From Planctomycetota bacterium (lineage in GTDB: Bacteria > Planctomycetota > UBA1135 > UBA2386), in contig BJHM01000025.1 of NCBI GenBank assembly GCA_014192625.1, positions 1-61,291 on the forward strand: a DNA stretch of 61,291 nt, in the 5' to 3' direction. Below are positions 27,414 through 36,691 of the stretch, in pieces. The position numbers and the translations under genes are program-made. Positions within the stretch are counted from its first letter, which is position 1; each line of letters starts with the position of its first letter. The notes beneath the pieces are model-generated. The model was not told where the DNA came from. It did no database searches and was given only the letters and a program-made list of their open reading frames with translations.

Positions 27414-27815
27414 ATGAACCGCTTGCACGGCACCTTGGTTTCGATCCTGCTCGTGCTCCTGCACGTGCTTGGACCGGGGTTGCACGTCTTGCAGCATGCT
27501 CAGGAAGATTCGGCGCGGCATGTTCTGCTCGATTCCTTTGGTTGTGCGTGTGCAGCGCATGAGGCCGAGCAAAAGCTGCTCAGTGAAAACGGCTCGCCAT
27601 GGCAGCCGCGCTGGCAGGTAGACAGCCACCAGCACGACTGTCCGTTGTGTGTCGAACTAACGCGATCGCATGGGTTCGTTTGCCCGGCTGGTTGTTCGTT
27701 GGTCAGTCTCTTTCTACCAGCGGCCAAAAACCTGCAACCCGCTTCGCGGCTGCTTTTTGGCCATGCCAATGCAACTCCGAAAGCGCGCGCGCCGCCTCGC
27801 TCCCTGGACTGCTGA
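27414..27815 (+). CDS. Small secreted His/Cys-containing protein
   Basis: 133-residue protein with an N-terminal signal peptide or anchor (ISILLVLLHVLG-like stretch), then His-, Cys- and acid-containing segments: HVLQHAQEDSARH, FGCACAAHEAEQ, DSHQHDCPLCVE and FVCPAGCS. This resembles DUF2946-like or similar small periplasmic metal-associated proteins, but I cannot name a family. It is the first gene of a run toward zinc uptake and is divergent from the ZIP-permease fusion, so a sensing or chaperone role is plausible. ATG 27414 is used; a TTG three bases earlier is in frame. Confidence 0.6.
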   Translation: MNRLHGTLVSILLVLLHVLGPGLHVLQHAQEDSARHVLLDSFGCACAAHEAEQKLLSENGSPWQPRWQVDSHQHDCPLCVELTRSHGFVCPAGCSLVSLFLPAAKNLQPASRLLFGHANATPKARAPPRSLDC

Positions 27816-27900
27816 ATAGTTCGGACTGAGTGATCGGTGTTTGTCGCCAGTGTCTGGCGCAACGGTTGCTCGATTTGCTGCTCTGTCCAGGAGTTGTCGT

Positions 27901-29316
27901 ATGTCTCATTGTCTAAACTTATGCCGTGCAAATGACCTCGTCATTGCCGGAGTCCGCGCTGTCTCATTGTCATTTTCGCTGGCGGTTTTTCTCGTCGTCT
28001 TGCTCCCTGCGCAAGATCCCGCCACCCGAAAAGAAGGGCTGCTGCGTGCGGCAGAGTCGCCAAAAAACGCAGTTGTGTTGCAAAGCCCCGCACTCAACTC
28101 TGGTCCGCTACGGCTCATTGATATCTCGCTCGACATCTTGGCCGCCGCAGGTTCCTCGACTGCGCATGATTCTGTGCTCGGCAACTTGCAGGGTGGGGGG
28201 CATGACCCGCGCAAGCGTGGCTTCACGTTGCAGCAAGCGGAGTTGAAACTCTCCGGTGCGGTTGATTCTTGGTGCAATGCCGAGGCTAGCCTGGTGGCGA
28301 GTATTGATCCCGAGTCGGGTGAGACCGTGGTCGAGTTGGAAGAAGCATTTGGCACTACGCAGTCGCTGCCAGAGGGCCTGCAGGTAAAGGCCGGGATGTA
28401 TCTGACCGAGTTCGGTCGCATAAACATAACCCATCCCCACGCGTGGGACTGGATGGATCAGCCGCTGATCAATACCCGCGTGTTTGGCCCGGACGGCATG
28501 CGTGCGCCTGGTGCCCGTGTCAGCTGGCTATTGCCGACTTACAACTACACAGAGTTGATCGCCGGTGTGCAAAACGCCAACGGCGAGACCATGAGTAGTT
28601 TTTTGGCTAATGAAGAGTTTTACGCCGAGCGACCGATCGGCGGCCGGCCATTTATCGACAGCGAAGTTCAGTCGATGGGTGACTTGGCCTGGTCAGCACG
28701 ATTGTCGACCAGTTTTGATTTCAATGAAACTTCAACGGTCCTGCTCGGCACGTCTGTGGTCTTTGGTCCAAACGCATCGGGCGAAGGTGCTGCGACCACG
28801 ATCTACGGAGCAGACTTCACCTACAAGTGGAAGCCCTTAGCCAACACCCGTGGCTGGCCATTCGTGAAGGTGCAGAGTGAGTTTGTCGTCCGCGATTTCG
28901 ATGCATCAACAAGCTTGGATGTGGATCAAACGACCTTGATTCCGAGTGACACGCTGAATGATTACGGTGGCTACCTGCAGTGCCTTTGCGGTTTTTCGCC
29001 CGGTTGGGATTTGGGTTTGCGTGGCGAATGGGTCACCGGTTCTGGTCAGAGCTACCAACTTGGCCAAGTAGCAGTGCCTGGTGGTAGTCCAGCAGTGCCT
29101 GGTAGTTTTGTTAGCCGTGAGACCGATTTCTTTCGCGGCAATCGCATCCGGATTTCGCCACTGCTGCAGTATCACCCAAGTGAGTTCTCGCGGTTGCGCC
29201 TGCAATACAACTTCGACAACGTGGCCAACGAGCTCGAAGGAGTGGGTGACAACGTTCACTCGGTCTGGATCGGAGTTGAGTTTTTGATCGGCGTACATCC
29301 ACCCCACAACTTCTGA
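27901..29316 (+). CDS. Outer-membrane beta-barrel channel linked to zinc uptake
   Basis: 471-residue exported protein with a signal peptide ending at LLPAQ. The body is rich in alternating beta-strand residues and aromatic girdles (WDWMDQPLINTRVFGPDG, YNYTELIAGVQNANG, ARLSTSFDFNETSTVLLG, YGADFTYKWKPLANTRGWPF) and ends in WIGVEFLIGVHPPHNF. It has no TonB box or plug domain, so it looks like a porin and not a TonB-dependent receptor. It sits 10 bases before the metal-binding protein gene and is read with it, suggesting an outer-membrane entry for zinc. The ATG at 27901 is used; the frame is open to 27841. Confidence 0.65.
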   Translation: MSHCLNLCRANDLVIAGVRAVSLSFSLAVFLVVLLPAQDPATRKEGLLRAAESPKNAVVLQSPALNSGPLRLIDISLDILAAAGSSTAHDSVLGNLQGGGHDPRKRGFTLQQAELKLSGAVDSWCNAEASLVASIDPESGETVVELEEAFGTTQSLPEGLQVKAGMYLTEFGRINITHPHAWDWMDQPLINTRVFGPDGMRAPGARVSWLLPTYNYTELIAGVQNANGETMSSFLANEEFYAERPIGGRPFIDSEVQSMGDLAWSARLSTSFDFNETSTVLLGTSVVFGPNASGEGAATTIYGADFTYKWKPLANTRGWPFVKVQSEFVVRDFDASTSLDVDQTTLIPSDTLNDYGGYLQCLCGFSPGWDLGLRGEWVTGSGQSYQLGQVAVPGGSPAVPGSFVSRETDFFRGNRIRISPLLQYHPSEFSRLRLQYNFDNVANELEGVGDNVHSVWIGVEFLIGVHPPHNF

Positions 29317-29326
29317 GGGCAGGACA

Positions 29327-30358
29327 ATGAAAAACTTTTCGTTACTCATGCTGGCTATGGCGGCGTTGCTGCCGGCCCAGCAGGCGGATGCCTTGCGCGT
29401 ATGCGCTACGACCACAGATCTGGGCGCATTGGCAACCGCGGTGGGCGGGGATCGCGTTGTCGTCACGACGTTTTTGCACGGGCCAGAAGACCCGCATTTT
29501 GTTGACGCGCGGCCGAGCATGATTCGATCATGCAGCAAGGCTGACGCGCTGGTTTTTGTTGGGCTTGAACTCGAAGTTGGCTGGTTGCCTGTTCTGATCG
29601 CGAATGCGCGCAACCAGGCATTGTTGGCAAATGCAGCCGGTTCCATCGACGCGAGTTCAGTGATCGAAAAGCGCGAGGTGCCGCAAGGCGGGATAGATCG
29701 CTCGATGGGCGATGTGCACGCAGGTGGCAATCCGCATTTTCTCGCGGACCCGCGCTGTGGTTTGCAGGTGGCGTTGTTGTTGCGCGATCGTTTCACGCAA
29801 CTTCGGCCGGCAGACAAAGACGGATTTGCCGCTCGTTGCGAGCTTTTCCGGCAGCGGTTGTGTGAGTCGATGGTCGGTGCTGTGCTGGCCAAACTTTACG
29901 ACTACGACTGCGAAAACCTCGCGGTTGCATTTGAGCGCGGCACGTTGCTGCCGTTGTTGAAGCAGCATGGTGACGAAGCAAAGCTAGGTGGCTGGTTTGC
30001 TGCGCTGCAACCGTATCGCGATAGATCCGTGGTCGCAGATCACGACTTGTGGCCCTACTTCTCAGGCCGCTTTGGCATCCGTGTGGTGGGCTTCCTCGAG
30101 CCAAAGCCCGGCATTGCGCCAACCACCTCGCACTTGACCAAGTTGGTGGATCAGATGCATCGAGAACGCGTCGGTGTCGTGCTCAGCGTCCCGTATTTTG
30201 ATCGCAAGAATGCTGAGTTCGTTTCGCACGCAGCTGGCGCGCAGATAGCCGAAATGGCGCATCAAGTCGCCGCTCGTCCAAGTTGCGAAGACTATTTGGC
30301 AACGATCGAACACAACGTCGAAGCGATCACCAAGGCGTTTGCCGCAGGCAAAGAATAG
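29327..30358 (+). CDS. znuA: Metal-binding substrate-binding protein (ZnuA/TroA type)
   Basis: Periplasmic metal receptor of 343 residues, signal peptide MKNFSLLMLAMAALLPAQQ. The TroA/ZnuA ligand blocks are recognisable: GPEDPHFVDARPSMI (first His), NPHFLADPRCGLQ (second His), VADHDLWPYFSGRFG (third His), and the EPKPGIAPTTSHL strand. It lacks the long His-rich loop typical of E. coli ZnuA, so Zn versus Mn is not certain, though the ZIP fusion nearby favours zinc. Gene symbol is a functional guess. Followed two bases later by the ATPase. Confidence 0.8.
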   Translation: MKNFSLLMLAMAALLPAQQADALRVCATTTDLGALATAVGGDRVVVTTFLHGPEDPHFVDARPSMIRSCSKADALVFVGLELEVGWLPVLIANARNQALLANAAGSIDASSVIEKREVPQGGIDRSMGDVHAGGNPHFLADPRCGLQVALLLRDRFTQLRPADKDGFAARCELFRQRLCESMVGAVLAKLYDYDCENLAVAFERGTLLPLLKQHGDEAKLGGWFAALQPYRDRSVVADHDLWPYFSGRFGIRVVGFLEPKPGIAPTTSHLTKLVDQMHRERVGVVLSVPYFDRKNAEFVSHAAGAQIAEMAHQVAARPSCEDYLATIEHNVEAITKAFAAGKE

Positions 30359-30360
30359 TC

Positions 30361-31071
30361 GTGACAACACCGGGCGAATTGCTGTCGACAAGCAAGCTGG
30401 TGGTGGGTTTTCGGACACCATTGCTGAGTGGGCTAACGGTGCAGTTTAGACCTTCTGAGTGGTGGTTTGTGCTCGGCAGGAACGGTGCAGGCAAGTCGAC
30501 CCTGCTGCACACGCTTGCCGGTCTAATGCCACCACTCGGCGGAGAGCTTTTTTGTGTCGCTGGGATTGCGAACCGCAGTGCGCTTGGGTTTGTGCCGCAA
30601 GAGCCGCCGTTGCAGCCGAGCTTGCCAATGCAGCTGGCGGAGTTCCTAGAGCTAGGACTCGCCGACCAGCGAACCTCACGTAAAGAGCGGGATGCCGCGG
30701 TTGCTGCCGTGCTGGTTCACATCGGGCTTTCCGGACTTGGCTCGCTGCGCTGGTCTGTTCTGTCGTTGGGTCAACGGCGGCGGGCATTGATCGGACGCGC
30801 ATTGCTGCGAAAACCAAGCCTGATGATCCTCGACGAGCCGACCACGAGCCTTGATCCAGGAACTGCGTTGCAGATCGTTCATGACCTGGATTACCTGCGT
30901 CTTTCGCGTGGTCTCTGCCTATTGCACAGCAGTCATGACCTTGTGCTCGCGCAGCGTTTTGCCACCCATCTCGTTGTCATTGACGATGGTGAAGCGCACG
31001 TTGGGCCCGCCGATTTGCTGTTTGCCACTGGAGTGGTGGCAAACGCACTGGGCACCGGGGCGCTCTCGTGA
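30361..31071 (+). CDS. znuC: Metal ABC transporter ATP-binding protein
   Basis: ABC ATPase of 236 residues. Walker A LGRNGAGKST at about residues 38-47, Q-loop in FVPQEPPL, signature LSLGQRRRALIGRAL (LSGGQ variant), Walker B LMILDEPTTSLDP and the H-loop LLHSSHDLVLA. It should drive the ZnuB-like permease. The GTG start at 30361 lies just after the znuA stop. The stop overlaps the permease start by four bases. Confidence 0.88.
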   Translation: MTTPGELLSTSKLVVGFRTPLLSGLTVQFRPSEWWFVLGRNGAGKSTLLHTLAGLMPPLGGELFCVAGIANRSALGFVPQEPPLQPSLPMQLAEFLELGLADQRTSRKERDAAVAAVLVHIGLSGLGSLRWSVLSLGQRRRALIGRALLRKPSLMILDEPTTSLDPGTALQIVHDLDYLRLSRGLCLLHSSHDLVLAQRFATHLVVIDDGEAHVGPADLLFATGVVANALGTGALS

Positions 31072-31931
31072 GCGATACCTTCCTGCAAGCTGTTCAGTTG
31101 TTTGCCGCGCCATTTACCACGGCGCTACTGCTCGCTGCATTGCTGCCACGGCTTGGGTTTTGGCTGTTGTTGCGGCAGCAAGTTTTTCTTGGCGCGGCGA
31201 TCGGTCAAGCATCTGCACTCGGTTTTGCTGTGGCGCTCTGGTGCGGCCTTGGGAGTGGCATTTTGCACGGGCTGACAAATGACTCGTGGTTGATCGTTTT
31301 TGGTGGTCTATCGGCGATGGCGGTAGCGGTGCTTTCATTGCGGGCGCTGAGTGCTGCTCGCTCAAACCTTGAAGCACGTTCGGTGACGGTGTTCCTGCTT
31401 GGCGGCAGTGGCGCCATGTTGCTACTGGCGAACGATCCGCACGGGCTGCACGAAGTCATGCGCTTGCAGTCGTCGAGCATGCTCGGCGCATCGGCTAATG
31501 ATGTGGTGATCGCCGGAGCACTGCTTTTGATAACTGTGGTTGCTCAACAAAGATTCCATTTTCGCCTGCTGCTTTGGGCGATGGATCCAACGCAAGCGCG
31601 CGCGCAAGGCCTGCGGCCCATTAATTATGATGTCGCGGTGGGTGCGTGTTTTGGGCTCTGTGTTGCGTTTGCGACTCATGCCACTGGGCTATTGTTTACC
31701 GTTGGTCTTTTGGTGCTGCCGGTCTTGCTGATGCGCGAACTTTGCGCCTCGCTTCGCAGTGTGATCCGCTGGGCACCGATCGTTGGCGCGTCCGGAACTT
31801 TGCTCGCGTTATTCATAGCTCACCAACCGAGTATCGACTGGCCGCCCGGCCAGGCTGCCGTGGCGCTGCTTTCCGTTGCCGTTTTTGTTGTCCGTGTAAC
31901 TCGCACCATGCGCGGGCCGATCCGAGGCTGA
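31068..31931 (+). CDS. znuB: Metal ABC transporter permease
   Basis: Inner-membrane permease of 287 residues of the ABC-3 family, about eight hydrophobic segments, including LRQQVFLGAAIGQASALGFA (coupling-helix-like), LQSSSMLGASANDVVIAG and ATHATGLLFTVGLLVLPVLLM near the C-terminal half. It completes a ZnuABC/MntABC-type importer. The GTG at 31068 overlaps the ATPase stop. It converges with the cus-type operon. Confidence 0.86.
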   Translation: MSDTFLQAVQLFAAPFTTALLLAALLPRLGFWLLLRQQVFLGAAIGQASALGFAVALWCGLGSGILHGLTNDSWLIVFGGLSAMAVAVLSLRALSAARSNLEARSVTVFLLGGSGAMLLLANDPHGLHEVMRLQSSSMLGASANDVVIAGALLLITVVAQQRFHFRLLLWAMDPTQARAQGLRPINYDVAVGACFGLCVAFATHATGLLFTVGLLVLPVLLMRELCASLRSVIRWAPIVGASGTLLALFIAHQPSIDWPPGQAAVALLSVAVFVVRVTRTMRGPIRG

Positions 31932-31982
31932 GGCCGCTGTGTGCTTTGGTATGGCAGTAAGCCAGTGTCCGACTTTTTGTGA

Positions 31983-32021
31983 CACGGCAGATTACAAATG
32001 CTCGGTTGTTCGTCTGCCGTG
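31983..32021. terminator. Hairpin between convergent znuB and cusC
   Basis: CACGGCAGA (31983-31991) and TCTGCCGTG (32013-32021) form a perfect 9-bp stem around 21 bases. A run of five Ts lies on the left side, giving a partial A-tract for the minus strand. It is probably a bidirectional terminator between the uptake and efflux operons. Confidence 0.5.
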
Positions 32022-32108
32022 CGGTGTTTCGTCAGCCATTTAACGTTGCGTCCGCTGTGCAACGTTTCTTCAGCTACGCAGCGCCTCTTTTGCTGCGCAA
32101 ATGGTGCC

Positions 32109-33434
32109 TCAATGTTTTTCTGTGAGCAGCGCACCGGCTGCTTCTGCCAGCCGAGCGCGCGTGACGGCGTGCTCGCGGCGGATGCGCAGCACCAGGCGTT
32201 TGGCTTCGAGCACCTGCATTTCGACTTCGGCGACCATCTGGAAGTCACCTTTGCCAGCAGTCCATTCACTGCGCGTGATTTGGGCGAGCTGCATAAGGCG
32301 GGGGATCAGGCGCTCATTCAGGACCTTGGCTTCGGCTTCGTGACCGCGCAACTCGGCAGAAAATCCGAGCACCGCGGCAACCGCGTCGTGTCCTGCTTGT
32401 CGCTGCAGCGCTTCGGCGGCGCGTGCATTGGCACTGGCCTGTGCGATCGCGCCATCAATCGCGGTGCCGCGCAAAAACGGCAAGGATACGGCGCCACTGA
32501 GTCCGCCGATGCCATCCAGCATCAGTGCCGATCTCAGCGACAGTTCGGGCACCCGCAACCATTCGCGGGCCCGTTCTTCTGCATTTGCAGCATCGTGTTC
32601 TCTGCGCCGGATGCTGAGCGCCGGGTTGTGTTCCAACGCGCGAAACAGGAACTCCTGTTCGTTATCCGCAAGTGGCTGAAAGTCCGGCAGCACCGCTAAG
32701 ACTTCGGTCAGTGTTGGACCACCGCCGATAATGCGGCGAACCGCCGCGATCAACGCCGGGCGGTCGGCGTGCATCCGTTCACGCTCAGCATCGAGGCGAT
32801 CGATGGCGATTTGCACTTGCAGCCTTGCGGTTGGCTTCAACGTGCCAGCTGCCACACTTGCTGCCACCGACTCTTCGATGGTGGCGAGCTTGTTGCGAAC
32901 CTGCAGCATCAGCAGGTAGTCCTCGTCATGGTAGGCCAGTTCGTAGTAGGCCTTGGCGACTTCGCGTTGCAGCTGCAAGCGCGCTTGATCGAACTCGGCA
33001 GCGGCCGTGCGTGCCCGTTCGAGCGCGGCGAGGGCGCGTGCTCCGAGCCTGCCTGGCACCATCAGGTTGTTCATCGTGTCGCTCATCAACGAAATGCCCG
33101 TGCGGTCGATTGCCTTGCCGCCGTCGAGCTCATGATCAATGCCGATCATCGCGGTGGTGGGCTGGGTCCCATCCTGCGGCACCTGTTCCAGCGCGGCCTG
33201 CCATCGATTCCATGCGGCTTCGAGTTCGCCGTTGCCCTGTTCGGCATGAGCAAGGTAGTCGGCCAGCGTTGAGTTCTGCGTGAGTGGTAGCGGGATACGA
33301 TCGCCAAATGGCTTTGACCATGCAGCGCCGGCAACCGCTGCGCGTTCGCGCTCACTGCTTTCACCTTCGGGATGCACGGTGCAGGCGGCAGGCATGAGCA
33401 GCAGTGCAAAAACAAACATCGTTGTGCGGTTCAT
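32109..33434 (-). CDS. cusC: CusC-like outer-membrane efflux channel lipoprotein
   Basis: TolC-family outer-membrane factor of 441 residues with a signal ending LLMPAAC (lipobox). Two OEP repeats of long helices are visible (ARLQLQREVAKAYYELAYHD, and MQVLEAKRLVLRIRREHAVTRARLAEA). It would join CusA/CusB to expel heavy metal. The ATG at 33434 overlaps the cusA stop. It is the last gene of the operon. Confidence 0.85.
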   Translation of the reverse strand: MNRTTMFVFALLLMPAACTVHPEGESSERERAAVAGAAWSKPFGDRIPLPLTQNSTLADYLAHAEQGNGELEAAWNRWQAALEQVPQDGTQPTTAMIGIDHELDGGKAIDRTGISLMSDTMNNLMVPGRLGARALAALERARTAAAEFDQARLQLQREVAKAYYELAYHDEDYLLMLQVRNKLATIEESVAASVAAGTLKPTARLQVQIAIDRLDAERERMHADRPALIAAVRRIIGGGPTLTEVLAVLPDFQPLADNEQEFLFRALEHNPALSIRRREHDAANAEERAREWLRVPELSLRSALMLDGIGGLSGAVSLPFLRGTAIDGAIAQASANARAAEALQRQAGHDAVAAVLGFSAELRGHEAEAKVLNERLIPRLMQLAQITRSEWTAGKGDFQMVAEVEMQVLEAKRLVLRIRREHAVTRARLAEAAGALLTEKH

Positions 33435-36400
33435 GCTGCCTCTGCCGAGAAAGTGCCGCCTATTTTCCAACGCTTCCACAGATAGAAGATCACCGGATAG
33501 ACCAGCAATTCCATCGCAAAGCTCACCGAGATGCCGCCGATCAGTGGTGCGACGAGCCTGCGCGTCACATCGGCACCGGTGCCGGTTGCCCACAGCAGTG
33601 GCAGCAGGCCGATCATGTCGGTCGCCACGGTCATCGTTTTGGGGCGGATGCGTTTTACTGCGCCTTCATGGATCGCCAACTGCAGGTCGCGCAGGTTGCG
33701 CATGCGGCCAGATTTTTGTGCCCGGTCAAACTCGGTGTCGAGGTAGAGCAGCATCACCTGGCCGGTCTCTGCGTCGATGCCAAGCAGCGCGATCATGCCG
33801 ACCCAGACGGCGAGGCTCATGTGGTAGTCGAGCGCATATAAAAACCAGAATGCGCCAATCAGCGAGAACGGCACGGCAAGCAGAATGACCGCGACTCGAA
33901 ACCACGATCCGGTGCCCATGTAGAGCAGCAATATGATCAGCGCGATTGTGATCGGAACTACGAGCCAGAGTCGCCGTTCCATGTCGGCCAGACTCAAAAA
34001 CGTGCCGGAAAAGGTTCGTGAGTAGCCCTCCGGCAGTGGCACTTCCTGTTCGACGCGCGCTTTTGCCTCTGCAACAAAACTACCAAGGTCGCGGCCCTTG
34101 ATGTCCACGTAGACCCACGCAGTGCGTTGGGCGTTTTCACTACGCAGCATTGGCGCACCAAGGGTGGTTTTTAGTGAGGCGAGTTCCCCAAGTGGCACTT
34201 GCGCACCAGTTGGCGTCCTCACCAAGATGTTTTGCAGTGCATCCGGCGTGTCGCGCAGTTCTCGCGCGTAGCGCAGGCTGATCGGGAAGCGACCCAGCCC
34301 TTCGATTGCTGTGCTGACTGCCATGCCGCCAATCGCGGTTTGTATCACGTCCTGCACGTCGCCAACGGTGAGGCCTAGCCGCGCGGTGGCGAGCCGATCG
34401 ATATCGATGTCGAGGTAGTGCCCGCCGGTGTTGTCTTCAGGATAAGAACTGGCGGTGCCGGGCACGGCGAGAACGCACGCCGCGGTCCGCTTTGCCAGTT
34501 CGTCGAGCACCGTGAGGTCTGGACCAAACAGCTTGATGCCGACTGGCGTCTTGATGCCGGTCGACAACATCGCGAGGCGATTTTCGATTGGGTATGGCCA
34601 AGCATTGGCGACGCCAGGCAAGCGAACGATCTCGTCGAGGCCGAGATGGCGCGTGCCATCCGCATCGGTAAAACCAAACTTCAGCTCCTCGGTCGTGATC
34701 GTGCGAGTATCCGGCCAGAGTGGTTTGCACAGATCGCAAAGCCATGCTGGGAATCCTTCGTAAAATCGTGTGACCTTCGTTGTGCGCCACTTGGTCTGGT
34801 CGGTTTCTAGTTGCGCCACGGTCTCGATCATGGACAGCGGTGCTGGATCGGTTGCGGTATCAGCGCGGCCGATCTTGCCGTGCACGCGGCGCACCTCAGG
34901 AACGGTTGCGATCAGTTTGTCAGTTTGCTGCAGGATCTCGCGCGCCTTGTCCACACTGACGCTCGCCGCGGTGGTCGGCATGTAGAGCAGGTCGCCCTCG
35001 TCGAGCTTCGGCATAAACTCTGAGCCGAGCCTCTGGCATGGGTAAATGGCGCTAGCTCCGAGCACCAGCGTCATCAGCAGCGTTGCGAATGGGTGCCGCA
35101 GGCAGATCCAGAACAGCGGTTCGTAGATCGCTTCGGAAATGCGATTGATGGGGTTGCTCGACTCGCGCGGGATGCGGCCGCGCACCAGCATGACCATCAG
35201 TGCGGGCACCACCGTGATGCCCAAGATCGCGCCAGCGGCGATGGCAAACGTCTTGGTCCACGCCAGTGGCGCAAACATCCGCGCAGACTCGCCACCGAGC
35301 GTGAAGATCGGCAGGAATGCGATGGTGATGATCAGCAGTGATGTGAACAGGCTCGGCGCCACCTCTTTCGCAGCGGCAAGCACGATCGCTGCCTGGTCGG
35401 GCATCGGTGTGCCGTCGCGCTCGCATTCGTCGCGTGCGCGCTGCAGATGCTGGTGCGCGTTCTCGATCAAGATGACGCCTGAGTCGACCATCACGCCGAT
35501 TGCGAGTGCGAGTCCGCCGATCGACATGATGTTTGCGTTGATGCCGAGCAGGGTCATCAAAAGGATCGACGCGAGCAGGCCGATCGGCAGCACCAATAGC
35601 GCAACCAGCGCACTTCGCACATGCGCGAGGAACAGCAGGCAGATGAGTCCGGTGACGATCAGTTCTTCCCAGACTGCTTTGCGCAGCGTGTCAACGGCAC
35701 GATTGATTACCTGCGAACGGTCGTAGGTGGGCAGCAGCGTGACACCTTTGGGAAAGCCAGCTGCAAGTTCCTCGAGTTTCAGCTTCACGTCCGCAATCAC
35801 CTGCCAAGCGTTGCTGCCATGTCGTGCGATGATCACGCCGCCGACGGCCTCGCCCTTGCCGTCAAGGTCACCCACGCTGCGGCGTGCCTCGCCGCCAACG
35901 ATGATTGTTGCAACGTCACCGAGCAGCAGGGGCGTGCCGTTGATGCCGAGTCCGACAGGCACCATGGCGAGGTCGGCTTTGCCCTGCAGATAGCCACGGC
36001 TCCGCACCATCAGTTCTTGCTCGCCGCGTTCGATCACCGAGCCGCCAACATCGTTGTTGCTGCGCTGGATCGCAGTGGCAATCGCTGCGAGCGATAGCCC
36101 GTAAGCCCGAACCTCTGCCGGCTGCAACTCGATGCGATACTCCTTTACAAAGCCGCCAAAGCTGGCGACCTCGGCGACACCTTCGACTGCGCTGAGTGGG
36201 TAGCGCAGGTAGTAGTCTTGCAATTCGCGCAGCTGTTGCAGGTCGTGTTGATCGCTTTGCAGAGCGTATTGATAGACCCAGCCGACGCCGGTTGCATCGG
36301 GGCCGAGCTTGGGCTGAATGCCTGGCGGCAAGCGATCGCGAACCGTTGACAAGTATTCGAGCACGCGACTGCGCGCCCAGTAGAGGTCGGTGCCGTCAGC

Positions 36401-36691
36401 GAACAGCACGTAGACGAACGACTGCTCAAACATCGACGTGCCGCGCACCGCCGTTGCCCCGGGCACGGCTAGCAGGGCGCTGCACAGTGGGTAGGTGATC
36501 TGGTCGTCGACGACTTGCGGGTTCTGGCCCGGGTATTCGGTGACGATGATGACCTGCACATCCGATAGATCCGGGATCGCATCGAGGCGGATGTTGCGAT
36601 AGCCCCAGAGGCCTGCGAGCAACAGTGCAAGCGCGGCCAGCAACACCAACCCGCGGTGTCGGACCGATAGTTCGACGATGCGTTCGATCAT
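33431..36691 (-). CDS. cusA: CusA/CzcA heavy-metal RND efflux pump
   Basis: Proton-driven inner-membrane pump of the HME-RND family, 1086 residues with twelve membrane segments. The start MIERIVELSVRHRGLVLLA fits the family, as do DLSDVQVIIVTEYPGQNPQVV, SIGGLALAIGVMVDSGVILIENAH and GADVTRRLVAPLIGG. The copper-binding methionine positions are kept: APLSMIETVAQL and RLAMLSTGIKTPVGIK match E. coli M623 and M672, and EFMPKLDEGDLLYMP has nearby Met. The periplasmic loop is longer than in E. coli, with WLCDLCKP near residue 650. Copper or silver export is favoured. ATG 36691 overlaps the cusB stop. Confidence 0.92.
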   Translation of the reverse strand: MIERIVELSVRHRGLVLLAALALLLAGLWGYRNIRLDAIPDLSDVQVIIVTEYPGQNPQVVDDQITYPLCSALLAVPGATAVRGTSMFEQSFVYVLFADGTDLYWARSRVLEYLSTVRDRLPPGIQPKLGPDATGVGWVYQYALQSDQHDLQQLRELQDYYLRYPLSAVEGVAEVASFGGFVKEYRIELQPAEVRAYGLSLAAIATAIQRSNNDVGGSVIERGEQELMVRSRGYLQGKADLAMVPVGLGINGTPLLLGDVATIIVGGEARRSVGDLDGKGEAVGGVIIARHGSNAWQVIADVKLKLEELAAGFPKGVTLLPTYDRSQVINRAVDTLRKAVWEELIVTGLICLLFLAHVRSALVALLVLPIGLLASILLMTLLGINANIMSIGGLALAIGVMVDSGVILIENAHQHLQRARDECERDGTPMPDQAAIVLAAAKEVAPSLFTSLLIITIAFLPIFTLGGESARMFAPLAWTKTFAIAAGAILGITVVPALMVMLVRGRIPRESSNPINRISEAIYEPLFWICLRHPFATLLMTLVLGASAIYPCQRLGSEFMPKLDEGDLLYMPTTAASVSVDKAREILQQTDKLIATVPEVRRVHGKIGRADTATDPAPLSMIETVAQLETDQTKWRTTKVTRFYEGFPAWLCDLCKPLWPDTRTITTEELKFGFTDADGTRHLGLDEIVRLPGVANAWPYPIENRLAMLSTGIKTPVGIKLFGPDLTVLDELAKRTAACVLAVPGTASSYPEDNTGGHYLDIDIDRLATARLGLTVGDVQDVIQTAIGGMAVSTAIEGLGRFPISLRYARELRDTPDALQNILVRTPTGAQVPLGELASLKTTLGAPMLRSENAQRTAWVYVDIKGRDLGSFVAEAKARVEQEVPLPEGYSRTFSGTFLSLADMERRLWLVVPITIALIILLLYMGTGSWFRVAVILLAVPFSLIGAFWFLYALDYHMSLAVWVGMIALLGIDAETGQVMLLYLDTEFDRAQKSGRMRNLRDLQLAIHEGAVKRIRPKTMTVATDMIGLLPLLWATGTGADVTRRLVAPLIGGISVSFAMELLVYPVIFYLWKRWKIGGTFSAEAA

